From positions 4,575,001-4,639,000 of the forward strand of contig NZ_CP136336.1 in assembly GCF_032681285.1 (NCBI RefSeq): a stretch of 64,000 nt of DNA. The letters run 5' to 3'. Made by a program: the position numbers and the translations under genes. A model generated the notes under the pieces. The model had not been told where the DNA came from. It worked only from the letters and a program-made list of their open reading frames with translations, and searched no databases. Numbering within the stretch: the stretch's first letter is position 1; every line of letters begins with the position of its first letter. This DNA comes from Piscinibacter gummiphilus. Its GTDB lineage: Bacteria > Pseudomonadota > Gammaproteobacteria > Burkholderiales > Burkholderiaceae_C. Below, piece after piece: positions 25,551 to 36,622 of this stretch.

Positions 25551-26549
25551 TCAGACGCCTTCCCAGGCGCCAGACTTTTCGGAGCGGAACATCGCGTCGA
25601 TGATGCGCATGTTCTGCACGGCGTCGTCCACGCCGTAGGGCAGCGCCAGCTCGCCGCGGATCACCTTCGAGAACGCGTCGCCCTGCAGCGCGTACTGGTC
25701 GCAGGGCGGCAGCGTCTCGGGCTGCGCGGCGGCATCGGCGAGCCGGCTGCCGTCGTCGAGAAAGATCTGCACCGACTCGCCCTGCGGCGCGTTGAACGGG
25801 ATGCGTAGCTCCAGGCGCTTCTTCGAGCCGAAGAGCTGCAGGCGCTGGAACGGCACGCTCTGCGTCGAGACCGAGAAGCTGAGCTGGCGCCCCGCACCGA
25901 AGTCGGCCAGCGCGCTCACGCTGCGGTCGACGCCGAAACGCGGGTCGCGGTCCACCAGCGCCATCACGCGCATGGGCTCGGCCTCGAAGAAGAAGCGACC
26001 CGCCACGATGGGGTAGCAGCCGATGTCGAGCAGCGCACCCCCGCCGATGTCGGGCAGGTTGCGGATGTTGGACGGGTCCTCGTTGAAGTACGAGAACGCG
26101 CCCTGCACCGAGCGCAGCTCACCCAGCACGCCGCTCCTCACGATCTCGCGCGCCCGCAGCCACTGCGGGTGGAAGCGCACCATGAAGGCTTCCATCACGT
26201 GCACATGGCCCGCCACCTCGCGCAGTTGCGCGGCCTCGTCGGCCGTGATGGCGATGGGCTTCTCGCACAGCACATGCTTGCCCGCACGCGCCGCGGCCAG
26301 CGTGAGCGGCACGTGCAGGTGGTTGGGCAAGGGGTTGTAGACGGCCTCGATCGACGGATCTTCCAGCAGCGCCTCGTAGCTGCCATAGGCGAGCGGGATG
26401 CCCAGCTCGTCGGCGGCGGCGCGGGCGGCGGCGTCGCTGCGCGACGCGATGGCGCGCACTTCGCACCACTGGCTTTTCTGAAGGCCGGGGATCACCTTGG
26501 CGGTGCCGATGCGTGCCGTGCTCAGCACGCCCCACTGGACTTTCTTCAT
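25551..26549 (-). CDS. Gfo/Idh/MocA family oxidoreductase
   Basis: The 332-residue protein starts MKKVQWGVLSTARIGTAKVI, a Rossmann NAD(P) site. It has the catalytic EKP motif (GKHVLCEKPIAI) and the later GGGALLDIGCYPI block with its conserved Asp/His-region positions. These enzymes oxidise or reduce sugars, sugar alcohols or inositols; the substrate is unknown. It converges on the kinase gene and sits beside the sugar transporter cluster, so a role in sugar metabolism is likely. Confidence 0.92.
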   Translation of the reverse strand: MKKVQWGVLSTARIGTAKVIPGLQKSQWCEVRAIASRSDAAARAAADELGIPLAYGSYEALLEDPSIEAVYNPLPNHLHVPLTLAAARAGKHVLCEKPIAITADEAAQLREVAGHVHVMEAFMVRFHPQWLRAREIVRSGVLGELRSVQGAFSYFNEDPSNIRNLPDIGGGALLDIGCYPIVAGRFFFEAEPMRVMALVDRDPRFGVDRSVSALADFGAGRQLSFSVSTQSVPFQRLQLFGSKKRLELRIPFNAPQGESVQIFLDDGSRLADAAAQPETLPPCDQYALQGDAFSKVIRGELALPYGVDDAVQNMRIIDAMFRSEKSGAWEGV

Positions 26550-26638
26550 GCGCCTGTCTCCGTCTGTGTTTTCGACGGCGCGCAGTATGCGCCCCGGCCG
26601 GTTTCAGGCCGGGTACGAAATCGTGACGGGAAGGGAGA

Positions 26639-26902
26639 TCAGCGGCGACGGCCGCGGGCGGCAGCCCGCACGCTCGGCCGCGGCACGGCCGGCAGCGGCG
26701 TCATCGCCTCGGCGTTCATCTGCCACTCGGGCAGCAGGTGCTCGAGGTTGCGGGCCACGCGGGCGCTGGCTTCCACCAGCAGCATGTCGGGGGCGTCGTC
26801 GATGACCTTGGCACCGGCACGCACCACCACCTCGGCCGTGTCCACCCCCGACTCGGCGTGGCGAGGCGTGGTGCCGGCATAGCGCAAGACGTAGCGGCTC
26901 AT
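26639..26902 (-). CDS. Small protein, possible I9-like protease inhibitor/propeptide (87 aa)
   Basis: The product starts MSRYVLRYAGTTPRHAESGVDTAEVVVRAG and continues VIDDAPDMLLVEASARVARNLEHLLPEW. It has the beta-alpha-beta spacing of subtilisin propeptide/I9 domains but no definite match that I can confirm. The tail is Arg/Ala-rich. It is encoded 99 bases after the S8 protease gene on the same strand, so it may act as a cognate inhibitor or folding chaperone of that protease. No signal peptide is seen. Confidence 0.55.
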   Translation of the reverse strand: MSRYVLRYAGTTPRHAESGVDTAEVVVRAGAKVIDDAPDMLLVEASARVARNLEHLLPEWQMNAEAMTPLPAVPRPSVRAAARGRRR

Positions 26903-27001
26903 GGGGTGGAGATGGGGTCGTGGGAGCGAAAGAAAACAGCCTGGCCATGATACGCGCCGACCCCTTTGCGCAGCATGACGCAGGGCAAAGCGGCGCGTCG
27001 A

Positions 27002-28477
27002 CTATTGCGCAAGCCCCGCCCCCTGCGCGAGCGGCGGCAGGCCCATGTCGCGCGCCACGGCCAGGGCCAGCCTGACGATCGCGTCCGCCCGGTCGGCGTC
27101 GCGCGGCATCCCAAGTGTCGCCGTATCGGCCGCCAGCCGGCGAGCGAGCGCTCCCGTCACCGCCGGGCAGGCCATCGAGGTGCCGTCCATCACGCCGAAG
27201 CGGTCATGCGGAATGCACGAGATCACGCCGACGCCTGGCCCGGTGAGGTCGATCTCCGGGCCGGTGTTGGAGAAGTCGGCAATGAAACTCTGCTCCTTGC
27301 CGGTGGGCTCGGTGACCGTCTGCACCTGCATCGCGCCGGCCGGCCAGGCGCCCTTGAAGCCCAGCGCCGAGATCGACACCGCCAGCGGGTGCCGCGCCGG
27401 CCAGGCCACCGGCCCGCCCTCGTTGCCCGAGGCGATCACGCAGACCACGCCCTTGGCGCGCGCGGCCTTGATCGCCTCGCTCGTGGTCGGGTCGTCGGGG
27501 CCGCCGCCCAGGCTCAGGTTGAGCAGGTCGCAGCCATCGGCCACCGCACGGTCGATGGCCTTGGCGATGGCGAAGCTCGACGCGCCCTCGGCGCCCTTGC
27601 CGAACACGCGGTAGGCGCGCAGCGTGACTGCAGGCGAGACGCCGAGAAAGCCCCCCGCATTGCCATTCGCCGCGATGATGCCGGCCACGTGCGTGCCGTG
27701 CACATGGCTGTCGGACCAGTCGGCCGCGTCTTCGCCCGTCACCGCGTTCATGCCGCCCGCCACCGTGAGCGCCGCATGCGGGCCCACGCCGGTGTCGATC
27801 ACGCCCACCGTCACGCCGCGGCCGTCGGCCGGCGCGCGCCGCGGGTAGGCCTTGGCCCGCGAGTCGATGAAGTCGAGCGCGATCGCCGGCACCTCGATCG
27901 TGCCGGCGCGCAGCGGCCAGTTGTGCAGCAGCACCGGCCAGCCGCTGTGGGCCGGGTACACGTAGACCCGCTCCAGCACCTTCACCGAGCGTGGGAACTC
28001 CAGGTTCAACTGGCCCCGCGCATTCGTCGTGCCCTGCGCGCCCCTGCCGGCGGCGAAGTCGCTGAAGGCGATCACGTCGACGTCGCGCAGCGCCTGCCCG
28101 GTCTCCTTCAGCACGACCTTGAGCGTGTGGCGCTCCAGCACGGTGCGCGTCGCAAACATCTGCACGGTCTCGATGAGGCGTGGCCGCGGCGCGCGGGCCT
28201 TGCGGTAGAACACCTCGGGCACCACGCGCAGCCCCGGCTGCTCGCGCTTGAGGCGCATCAGCGCCACGTCGGACATGGCCACCAGCTTCGCGCCATTGGC
28301 ATGGATCGAATCGAGCACGGTGAAGCGGGCCACCCTCGGCGGCGGCGGCACCTCGAGGCGGCGCGGGCCATGCGCGGCCATCGTGGTGAGGAAGGTTTCG
28401 ATGGCCGCGGTGTTGTGCGGCTCGTCGGTGGTGAAGCCGCGAGTGGGAAGCAAGACAAAACGCAGCATCAGGCTCAT
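27002..28477 (-). CDS. S8 (subtilisin) family serine protease without signal peptide
   Basis: The 491-residue protein begins MSLMLRFVLLP at the ATG overlapping the upstream gene's stop (ATGA). The catalytic triad is complete: Asp in GVIDTGVG, His in HGTHVAGI, Ser in GTSMACPAV, plus the oxyanion Asn region VIASGNEGG. About 200 residues precede the protease domain. They include an I9-like stretch (FTVLDSIHANGAKLVAMSD) and a small beta-sandwich-like segment (GTTNARGQLNLEF). There is no Sec or Tat signal, so it is probably cytoplasmic. It follows the CMD-family gene directly and precedes the 87-aa small protein. Confidence 0.92.
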   Translation of the reverse strand: MSLMLRFVLLPTRGFTTDEPHNTAAIETFLTTMAAHGPRRLEVPPPPRVARFTVLDSIHANGAKLVAMSDVALMRLKREQPGLRVVPEVFYRKARAPRPRLIETVQMFATRTVLERHTLKVVLKETGQALRDVDVIAFSDFAAGRGAQGTTNARGQLNLEFPRSVKVLERVYVYPAHSGWPVLLHNWPLRAGTIEVPAIALDFIDSRAKAYPRRAPADGRGVTVGVIDTGVGPHAALTVAGGMNAVTGEDAADWSDSHVHGTHVAGIIAANGNAGGFLGVSPAVTLRAYRVFGKGAEGASSFAIAKAIDRAVADGCDLLNLSLGGGPDDPTTSEAIKAARAKGVVCVIASGNEGGPVAWPARHPLAVSISALGFKGAWPAGAMQVQTVTEPTGKEQSFIADFSNTGPEIDLTGPGVGVISCIPHDRFGVMDGTSMACPAVTGALARRLAADTATLGMPRDADRADAIVRLALAVARDMGLPPLAQGAGLAQ

Positions 28478-28869
28478 CCCTGCTCCTTGAACTGCAGGCC
28501 CTCGGCCGCCATCCATTCCTCGGCGGCACGAAACGCCGCCGACGTCACCGGCACGCCCGCATACGGCGCCACATGCAGCAGCACCTCGCGCAGCTCGGCC
28601 AGCGTGGCGCCGTTGTTCATCGCACCGCGCAAGTGGCCCTTGAGCTCATGCGTGTGGCCGAGCGCGGCGAGCATCGCGACCGTGCACAGGCTGCGCTCCT
28701 TGAGGGTGAGGCCCTCGCGCAGCCAGGTCGAGCCCCAAGCCTGGTCGTTGACGTGGTCTTGCAGCGGCCGTGTGAAGGCGGAAGCCTGCGAGAGCGCGCG
28801 GTCGACGAACGCGTCGCCCATCACTTCGCGGCGGCGCTGCTCGCCGGGCGATCGGGTCGAAGAGTGCAT
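28474..28869 (-). CDS. Carboxymuconolactone decarboxylase family protein (PcaC-like)
   Basis: The 131-residue protein fits the CMD/AhpD-like family: REVMGDAFVDRAL, then ERSLCTVAMLAALGHTHELKGHLRGAMNNGATLAELREVLLH, which is the conserved helical core. PcaC decarboxylates 4-carboxymuconolactone in the protocatechuate branch. No other pca genes are adjacent, so the exact substrate is uncertain. The catalytic CxxC of AhpD-type members is not seen; the conserved His region is. Its stop overlaps the S8 protease start. Confidence 0.85.
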   Translation of the reverse strand: MHSSTRSPGEQRRREVMGDAFVDRALSQASAFTRPLQDHVNDQAWGSTWLREGLTLKERSLCTVAMLAALGHTHELKGHLRGAMNNGATLAELREVLLHVAPYAGVPVTSAAFRAAEEWMAAEGLQFKEQG

Positions 28870-29022
28870 GAGTGTGGTCCCTGTGCAGTGTGCGAATGGC
28901 GGCATTGTGATCGCGCTTGTCATCCTCACGATGGACAAGCGAATGCGAGGGCGCGGCCTAGCATGGGTTTCACCCTGCCGAGCATGTGCAGGGGTCCTCA
29001 CAAGCGTCACAGGAGACTCGCC

Positions 29023-30678
29023 GTGTACCCACCCACACATCCACGTTCGCGGGCGTCGCTCGCGCTGCCCTTCGTCCTGCCGGTCGCCATCGCCGTGCTC
29101 GCCGCCTGCGGTGGCGGCGGTGACGACCCCGCCCCCACCGCGCAGGAGCGTTGCGACGCCGTCGGCCGCACCGCGCTCACCGCCACCACGCTCACCACGG
29201 CCTATCGCGTGAGCGGCGCCGCGTCGGCCGGCAGCATCGGGCTGCCGGCGCACTGCGTCGTCACGGGCAGCACCAACGCACGCGTCGGCGTCGACGGCAA
29301 GAACTACGCGATCGGCTACCGCCTCACCCTGCCCGATGACTGGAATGGCCGCTTCCTCTTCATGGGCGGCGGCGGCAACGACGGCTCCATCGGCGCGGCC
29401 ACCGGCACCAACGTCGGCCCGCTCGACGACCTGCGCCCCGCACTTGCCCGCGGCTACGCGGTGGTCAACACCGATGGCGGCCACACGGGCGGCTCGGCGG
29501 CCGACTTCGCCACCGACCCGCTGGCCAAGATCGACCACGCCTACAACGCCTTCGACAAGACCGCCGTCAACGCCAAGGCGCTGATCGCCGCGCGCTACGG
29601 TCGCGGGCCCGACAAGTCGTACTTCGTGGGCTGCTCCGGCGGCGGCCGGCAGGGGATGATGTTCACGCAGCGTTTCCCAAGCTACTTCGACGGCGTGGTG
29701 GTGCATGCACCGGCCATGCGCGTGTCGAGCGGCGCCACCGTGGCCGCGATGTGGAACAACCAGCAGCTCACCGCCATCGCCCCCGTCGAAGGCGGCTCGC
29801 CCATCCTCAGCAAGGCCTACAGCTCGGCCGACATGGCGCTCGTGTCGAACGCCATCCTCGCGCAGTGCGACACGCTCGACGGCGCCGCCGATGGCATGGT
29901 GCAGAACTGGAAGGCCTGCAACTTCAACCCCGCGGTGCTGCAATGCCCGGGCGCGAAAGACGCCACCTGCCTGTCGGCCCCGCAGGTGACCGCCCTGCAA
30001 CGCCTCTTCGACGGCCCGCGCAACAGCGCCAACGTGAAGCTCTACGCCGGCCAGGTGGCCGACCCCGCGGTCGACCAGCCCGGCTGGCGCGCCTGGACAC
30101 TCGGCAGCTCGACCACCGCCGTGCCCAACTCGGCCTACAACACGCTGATGGCCGACGCACTGCGCTGGGAGTTCTTCACCCCGTCGGACCCCACCTTCGT
30201 CGCGCTCAACTTCAACATCGACACCGACCCGCTGCGCATGGCGGCCTTCTCGTCGATCTACGACACCTACGCCGACGACCGCCTCACCGCCTACCAGGCA
30301 CGCGGCGGCAAGCTGATGTTCGTGCACGGCCTGGCCGACCCGATCTTCAGCGCGCACGACACGGCCGACTACTTCGAGCGCCTGGCCGCCAACCACGGCG
30401 GGCTGACCGGCGTGCAGTCGTTCGCGCGCTTCTTCCCGGTGCCGGGCGAGAACCACTGCGCCGGAGGCCGCGCCACCGACCAGTTCGACGTGCTGACGCC
30501 GATGGTCAACTGGGTGGAAAACGGCGCGGCGCCCGAGTCGATCGCCGCGCGCGCCGCCGCGACGAACCCCTACTTCCCCAACCGCACGCGCCCGCTGTGC
30601 CCGTACCCGAAGTTCGCCAAGTACAGCGGCAGCGGCAGCCTTGAAGACGCCGCCAACTTCAGCTGCGCAGACTCGTGA
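29023..30678 (+). CDS. Tannase/feruloyl esterase family lipoprotein
   Basis: The start is GTG 29023 with AGGAG 7 bases upstream, giving 551 residues. The N terminus has a hydrophobic signal ending in the lipobox LAAC followed by GGGGDD, so it is a lipoprotein. The esterase part has the nucleophile motif GCSGGGRQG, the family's paired cysteines (AQCDTLDGAADGMVQNWKAC region) and the acid/histidine segment near the C terminus (VHGLADPIFSAHDT, then PGENHCAGG). The family hydrolyses aromatic esters such as gallate or ferulate esters, or MHET. Substrate not determined. It is divergent from the CMD-like gene. Confidence 0.92.
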   Translation: MYPPTHPRSRASLALPFVLPVAIAVLAACGGGGDDPAPTAQERCDAVGRTALTATTLTTAYRVSGAASAGSIGLPAHCVVTGSTNARVGVDGKNYAIGYRLTLPDDWNGRFLFMGGGGNDGSIGAATGTNVGPLDDLRPALARGYAVVNTDGGHTGGSAADFATDPLAKIDHAYNAFDKTAVNAKALIAARYGRGPDKSYFVGCSGGGRQGMMFTQRFPSYFDGVVVHAPAMRVSSGATVAAMWNNQQLTAIAPVEGGSPILSKAYSSADMALVSNAILAQCDTLDGAADGMVQNWKACNFNPAVLQCPGAKDATCLSAPQVTALQRLFDGPRNSANVKLYAGQVADPAVDQPGWRAWTLGSSTTAVPNSAYNTLMADALRWEFFTPSDPTFVALNFNIDTDPLRMAAFSSIYDTYADDRLTAYQARGGKLMFVHGLADPIFSAHDTADYFERLAANHGGLTGVQSFARFFPVPGENHCAGGRATDQFDVLTPMVNWVENGAAPESIAARAAATNPYFPNRTRPLCPYPKFAKYSGSGSLEDAANFSCADS

Positions 30679-31381
30679 GCCAGCGGGTGACGATGGCGAG
30701 CGTGTAGCGGCTCGCCACCTCGGCCACGAAGCGGTTGAAGTCCACGTGCGCACTGTCGTCGGCGCGGTCCGACACGGTGCGCACCACGGCGAAGGGCACG
30801 CCGAAGTCGTGGCACACCTGCGCGAGCGCGGCGCCTTCCATTTCGACCGCGAGCGCGTCGGGCAGGCGGGCACACAGCGCGTCGTTCTCGGCGCGTTCGG
30901 AGACGAAGCGGTCGCCGCTCACGACGAGACCGCGGTGCACCTGCGCCTGCGTGGCACCGAAGTCATTGAGCACCGCCCGCGAGGCGTCGGCGAGGTGATG
31001 CGACATCGCCGCATCGGTCTCGAAGCGGTCGCGCCCGTACAGCGGCACCTCGTGGCGTGGAAAGAGCGGCGAGGCGTCCATGTCGTGCTGGAGCAGCGTG
31101 TCGGCCACCACGATGTCGCCCACGTTCACGCCGGGCGCGAGGCCACCGGCCGTGCCGGTGAAGACGATGCGCGACACCTCGAACTCGCTCAAGAGCAGCG
31201 TGGCGGTCGTCGCCGCCGCCACCTTGCCGATGCGCGAGAGCACCACCACCACCTCATGGCCCGCCAGGTGCCCCACCCAGAACTCGCGGCCTGCGCGCAG
31301 CACCGGCCGCTCGTCGGGCATGGCCTCGAGCAGGGCCCGGAGTTCCTCGTGCATGGCGCCGACGATCGCGATCAGTGTCAT
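30659..31381 (-). CDS. mtnN: 5'-methylthioadenosine/S-adenosylhomocysteine nucleosidase
   Basis: The 240-residue protein starts MTLIAIVGAMHEELRALLEA and has the MTAN blocks VFTGTAGGLAPGVNVGDIVV, VEMEGAALAQV and VRTVSDRADD, with the catalytic Asp in the last. It cleaves the glycosidic bond of MTA and SAH, recycling these by-products of SAM use. Length is slightly above the E. coli enzyme. Its 3' end overlaps the tannase gene end by 20 bases (convergent). Confidence 0.93.
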   Translation of the reverse strand: MTLIAIVGAMHEELRALLEAMPDERPVLRAGREFWVGHLAGHEVVVVLSRIGKVAAATTATLLLSEFEVSRIVFTGTAGGLAPGVNVGDIVVADTLLQHDMDASPLFPRHEVPLYGRDRFETDAAMSHHLADASRAVLNDFGATQAQVHRGLVVSGDRFVSERAENDALCARLPDALAVEMEGAALAQVCHDFGVPFAVVRTVSDRADDSAHVDFNRFVAEVASRYTLAIVTRWLTSLRS

Positions 31382-31494
31382 TCAGCCATTGTCTGACACG
31401 CGTGTCGGAGAGCGCCTGCCCGCAAAGAAGCATTCGCCCGCTTAACGCTGTGCGCAGCGACGCCGAGCATGGATTCCAACTTCAGGAGCTTTCC

Positions 31495-31911
31495 ATGCCG
31501 CATGAAAAATCTCTCTGGATCCAGCGCTTCGCGATGCGCCTGCTGGTGCTCGAGCCCACGGTGCAGACGGGGCAGCTGCCCGAGATCGCCGAGACCTTCT
31601 GGTACTACCGACGCCACCGCGAGCCGGAGGAATGCGCGCAGGCCCGCGCCGAGGGCCGCCTGCGCATGCCGGGCCGCCGCGACGCGTGGATCGAGGCGTG
31701 TGCCGCCGCCATCCGTGGGCTCGACCCCGAACTGAACTCGCAGGACACCTCTGCGCTCGCCGAGAGCCTGTGGGAAGAAGACTGGGCCCGCACCGTCGAC
31801 CCCTACCTCATGGCGCAGGCGCTGTGGGAGCAGGCGCTGCTGCTGGCGAGCCAGAGCGATGGCGAGATGGCCCCGAGCCTTCACGCCGTGTTCCGCAACC
31901 CCGACCTGTGA
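31495..31911 (+). CDS. Hypothetical protein (138 aa)
   Basis: The start ATG at 31495 has a good AGGAG site 7 bases upstream. The soluble, acidic and Trp/Glu/Ala-rich product (MPHEKSLWIQRFAMRLLVLE to LHAVFRNPDL) is largely helical with no signal peptide or membrane segment and no recognised motif. It is followed within 5 bases by a proline-rich 51-codon gene, so the two may be co-expressed. Confidence 0.6.
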   Translation: MPHEKSLWIQRFAMRLLVLEPTVQTGQLPEIAETFWYYRRHREPEECAQARAEGRLRMPGRRDAWIEACAAAIRGLDPELNSQDTSALAESLWEEDWARTVDPYLMAQALWEQALLLASQSDGEMAPSLHAVFRNPDL

Positions 31912-31916
31912 GCCCG

Positions 31917-32072
31917 ATGCACACGCTCTTGCACGCGCACGACGTGCCGCCCGACCCACCGGTCGCGCCGCCGCCGCCGCCGCCTCCACCGCTGGCCGAC
32001 CCCCCGGTGGTCGACCCGCCCGTGCCCGGCCAGCAGTCGCCGGTGATCGACCCACCCAAGACGATCCAGTGA
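31917..32072 (+). CDS. Proline-rich small protein (51 aa)
   Basis: A 51-codon frame starts 5 bases after the preceding stop and encodes MHTLLHAHDVPPDPP followed by a run of eight prolines, then repeated (V/A)DPP(V/K) units. The composition is extreme (more than a third proline). It may be a real proline-rich peptide needing EF-P for translation, or a chance frame in GC-rich DNA. The spacing to the upstream gene favours a real gene. Confidence 0.4.
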   Translation: MHTLLHAHDVPPDPPVAPPPPPPPPLADPPVVDPPVPGQQSPVIDPPKTIQ

Positions 32073-32114
32073 CAATGCCCCATCGCCGCCCCCTGCGGCC
32101 GTGGAGTGCACCCG

Positions 32115-32375
32115 ATGAGCATCGTCGTCTTCTGGCTCGAACCCGATGGCCGGCCGGCGCACCAGGAGTTTCCCGCCAAAGACCTGCTCCCTGCCCTCAA
32201 GCACAGCGAAGCCCTTCGCCGTGAAGGCAAGCGCCACGTGTGCATCTCGACCGCGCTGCCCGACAGCGTGGGCCAGGGCGGTGTGAACTCCGTCGAAGGC
32301 GGCAAGCTGCCCGACGGCCATGTGTACGACTTCAACAAGGCCCACCGCGGCGCAGGCCCAAAGCCTTCGAACTGA
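32115..32375 (+). CDS. Hypothetical protein (86 aa)
   Basis: The product starts MSIVVFWLEPDGRPAHQEFPA and has a compact alpha/beta appearance (LLPALKHSEALRREGKRHVC, then ISTALPDSVGQGGVNSVEGG). No signal peptide or known motif is recognised. It lies upstream of the thiC riboswitch in the same direction but is separated from thiC by the leader, so it is not part of the thiamine operon. Confidence 0.55.
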   Translation: MSIVVFWLEPDGRPAHQEFPAKDLLPALKHSEALRREGKRHVCISTALPDSVGQGGVNSVEGGKLPDGHVYDFNKAHRGAGPKPSN

Positions 32376-32424
32376 CCGCGACATGGGTTGACGCCGCCGA
32401 CACGATGCGCCCACAATCCGCCCC

Positions 32425-35600
<3,176 letters not shown>

Positions 35601-35608
<8 letters not shown>

Positions 35609-35813
35609 TCTCGTGTACCTCAACGGCGAAGCCAAGCCCTGGCGACCCGGCCTGAACCTGCTCGCGCTGCTGAAGACCGAACCGCTGGCCGCGGAGACTG
35701 GCAAGGTCGCCACCGCGCTCAACGGCGAGTTCGTGCCGCAGGCGCTACGCGCGCACACGCTGCTGCAACCGGGCGACCAGGTGACCGTCTTCACTGCCAT
35801 CGTCGGAGGTTGA
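35601..35813 (+). CDS. thiS: Thiamine sulfur-carrier protein ThiS
   Basis: This is a 70-residue ubiquitin-like protein ending in the required Gly-Gly (TAIVGG), which is adenylated and converted to thiocarboxylate to donate sulfur to the thiazole. Length and fold-specific segments (LVYLNGEAKPW, then VATALNGEFVPQ and LLQPGDQVTVF) are normal. It lies between thiO and thiG. Confidence 0.95.
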
Positions 35814-35817
35814 GGCC

Positions 35818-36615
35818 ATGAACACCACGCCCTGGTCGGTCTACGACACCCCGCTCACCAGCCGCTTCTTCCTCGGCTCGGCCGGCTACCCGTCGCCTTC
35901 GGTGCTGCGCCGGTGCATCGAGGTCTCAGGCACGCAGGTCGTCACCGTCGGCCTGCGCCGCGCACTCGCGGGCGGTGGTGACAACGGCTTCGTCGCCGAG
36001 ATCCTCGCGGCCCTGCGCGAGCGTGGCGGCCATTTGCTGCCCAACACCGCCGGCTGCCGCACCGCGCACGAAGCGATCCACCTCGCCCGCATGGCGCGCG
36101 AGTTGTACGACACGCCGTGGATCAAGCTCGAAGTGGTGGGCGACGAGCACACGCTGCAGCCCGACCCGTGGGAGCTGCTGCTCGCCGCCGAGACGCTGGC
36201 GAAGGAAGGCTTCTGCGTCTTCCCCTACTGCACCGACGACCTCGTGAGCTGCCGCCGCCTGCTCGATGCGGGCTGCCGCGTGCTCATGCCGTGGGGCGCG
36301 CCCATCGGCTCGGGCCAGGGCCTGCTCAACCCACAGGCGCTGCGCACGCTGCGCGAGCGCCTGCCCGAAGTGCCGCTGATCGTCGACGCCGGCCTCGGCA
36401 CGCCGTCGCACGCCGTGCTCGCGCTCGAACTCGGGCTCGACGGCGTGCTGCTCAACTCGGCCGTCTCGCAATCGGGCGACCCGGTGCGAATGGCCGCGGC
36501 CTTCGCGCACGCGGTGCAGGCCGGCCGCCTGGCGCGCGAGGCCGGTGCGATGGCCACACAAGCGATGGCGGTCGCGACGACGCCGGTCACTGGCCGCCCC
36601 TTCCTGATCGACTGA
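35818..36615 (+). CDS. thiG: Thiazole synthase ThiG
   Basis: The 265-residue TIM-barrel enzyme has the family blocks SRFFLGSAGYPS, LLPNTAGCRTAHEAIHLARM, the Schiff-base lysine segment WIKLEVVGDE, MPWGAPIGSGQGL and VDAGLGTPSHA. It condenses DXP, dehydroglycine and ThiS-thiocarboxylate. It starts 4 bases after thiS. Confidence 0.97.
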   Translation: MNTTPWSVYDTPLTSRFFLGSAGYPSPSVLRRCIEVSGTQVVTVGLRRALAGGGDNGFVAEILAALRERGGHLLPNTAGCRTAHEAIHLARMARELYDTPWIKLEVVGDEHTLQPDPWELLLAAETLAKEGFCVFPYCTDDLVSCRRLLDAGCRVLMPWGAPIGSGQGLLNPQALRTLRERLPEVPLIVDAGLGTPSHAVLALELGLDGVLLNSAVSQSGDPVRMAAAFAHAVQAGRLAREAGAMATQAMAVATTPVTGRPFLID

Positions 36616-36622
36616 CCCCCGC

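Noticed and set aside
26966..29212. 748-codon open frame antisense to the S8 protease
   Set aside because: It runs through the protease and neighbouring genes on the wrong strand without any recognisable domain.
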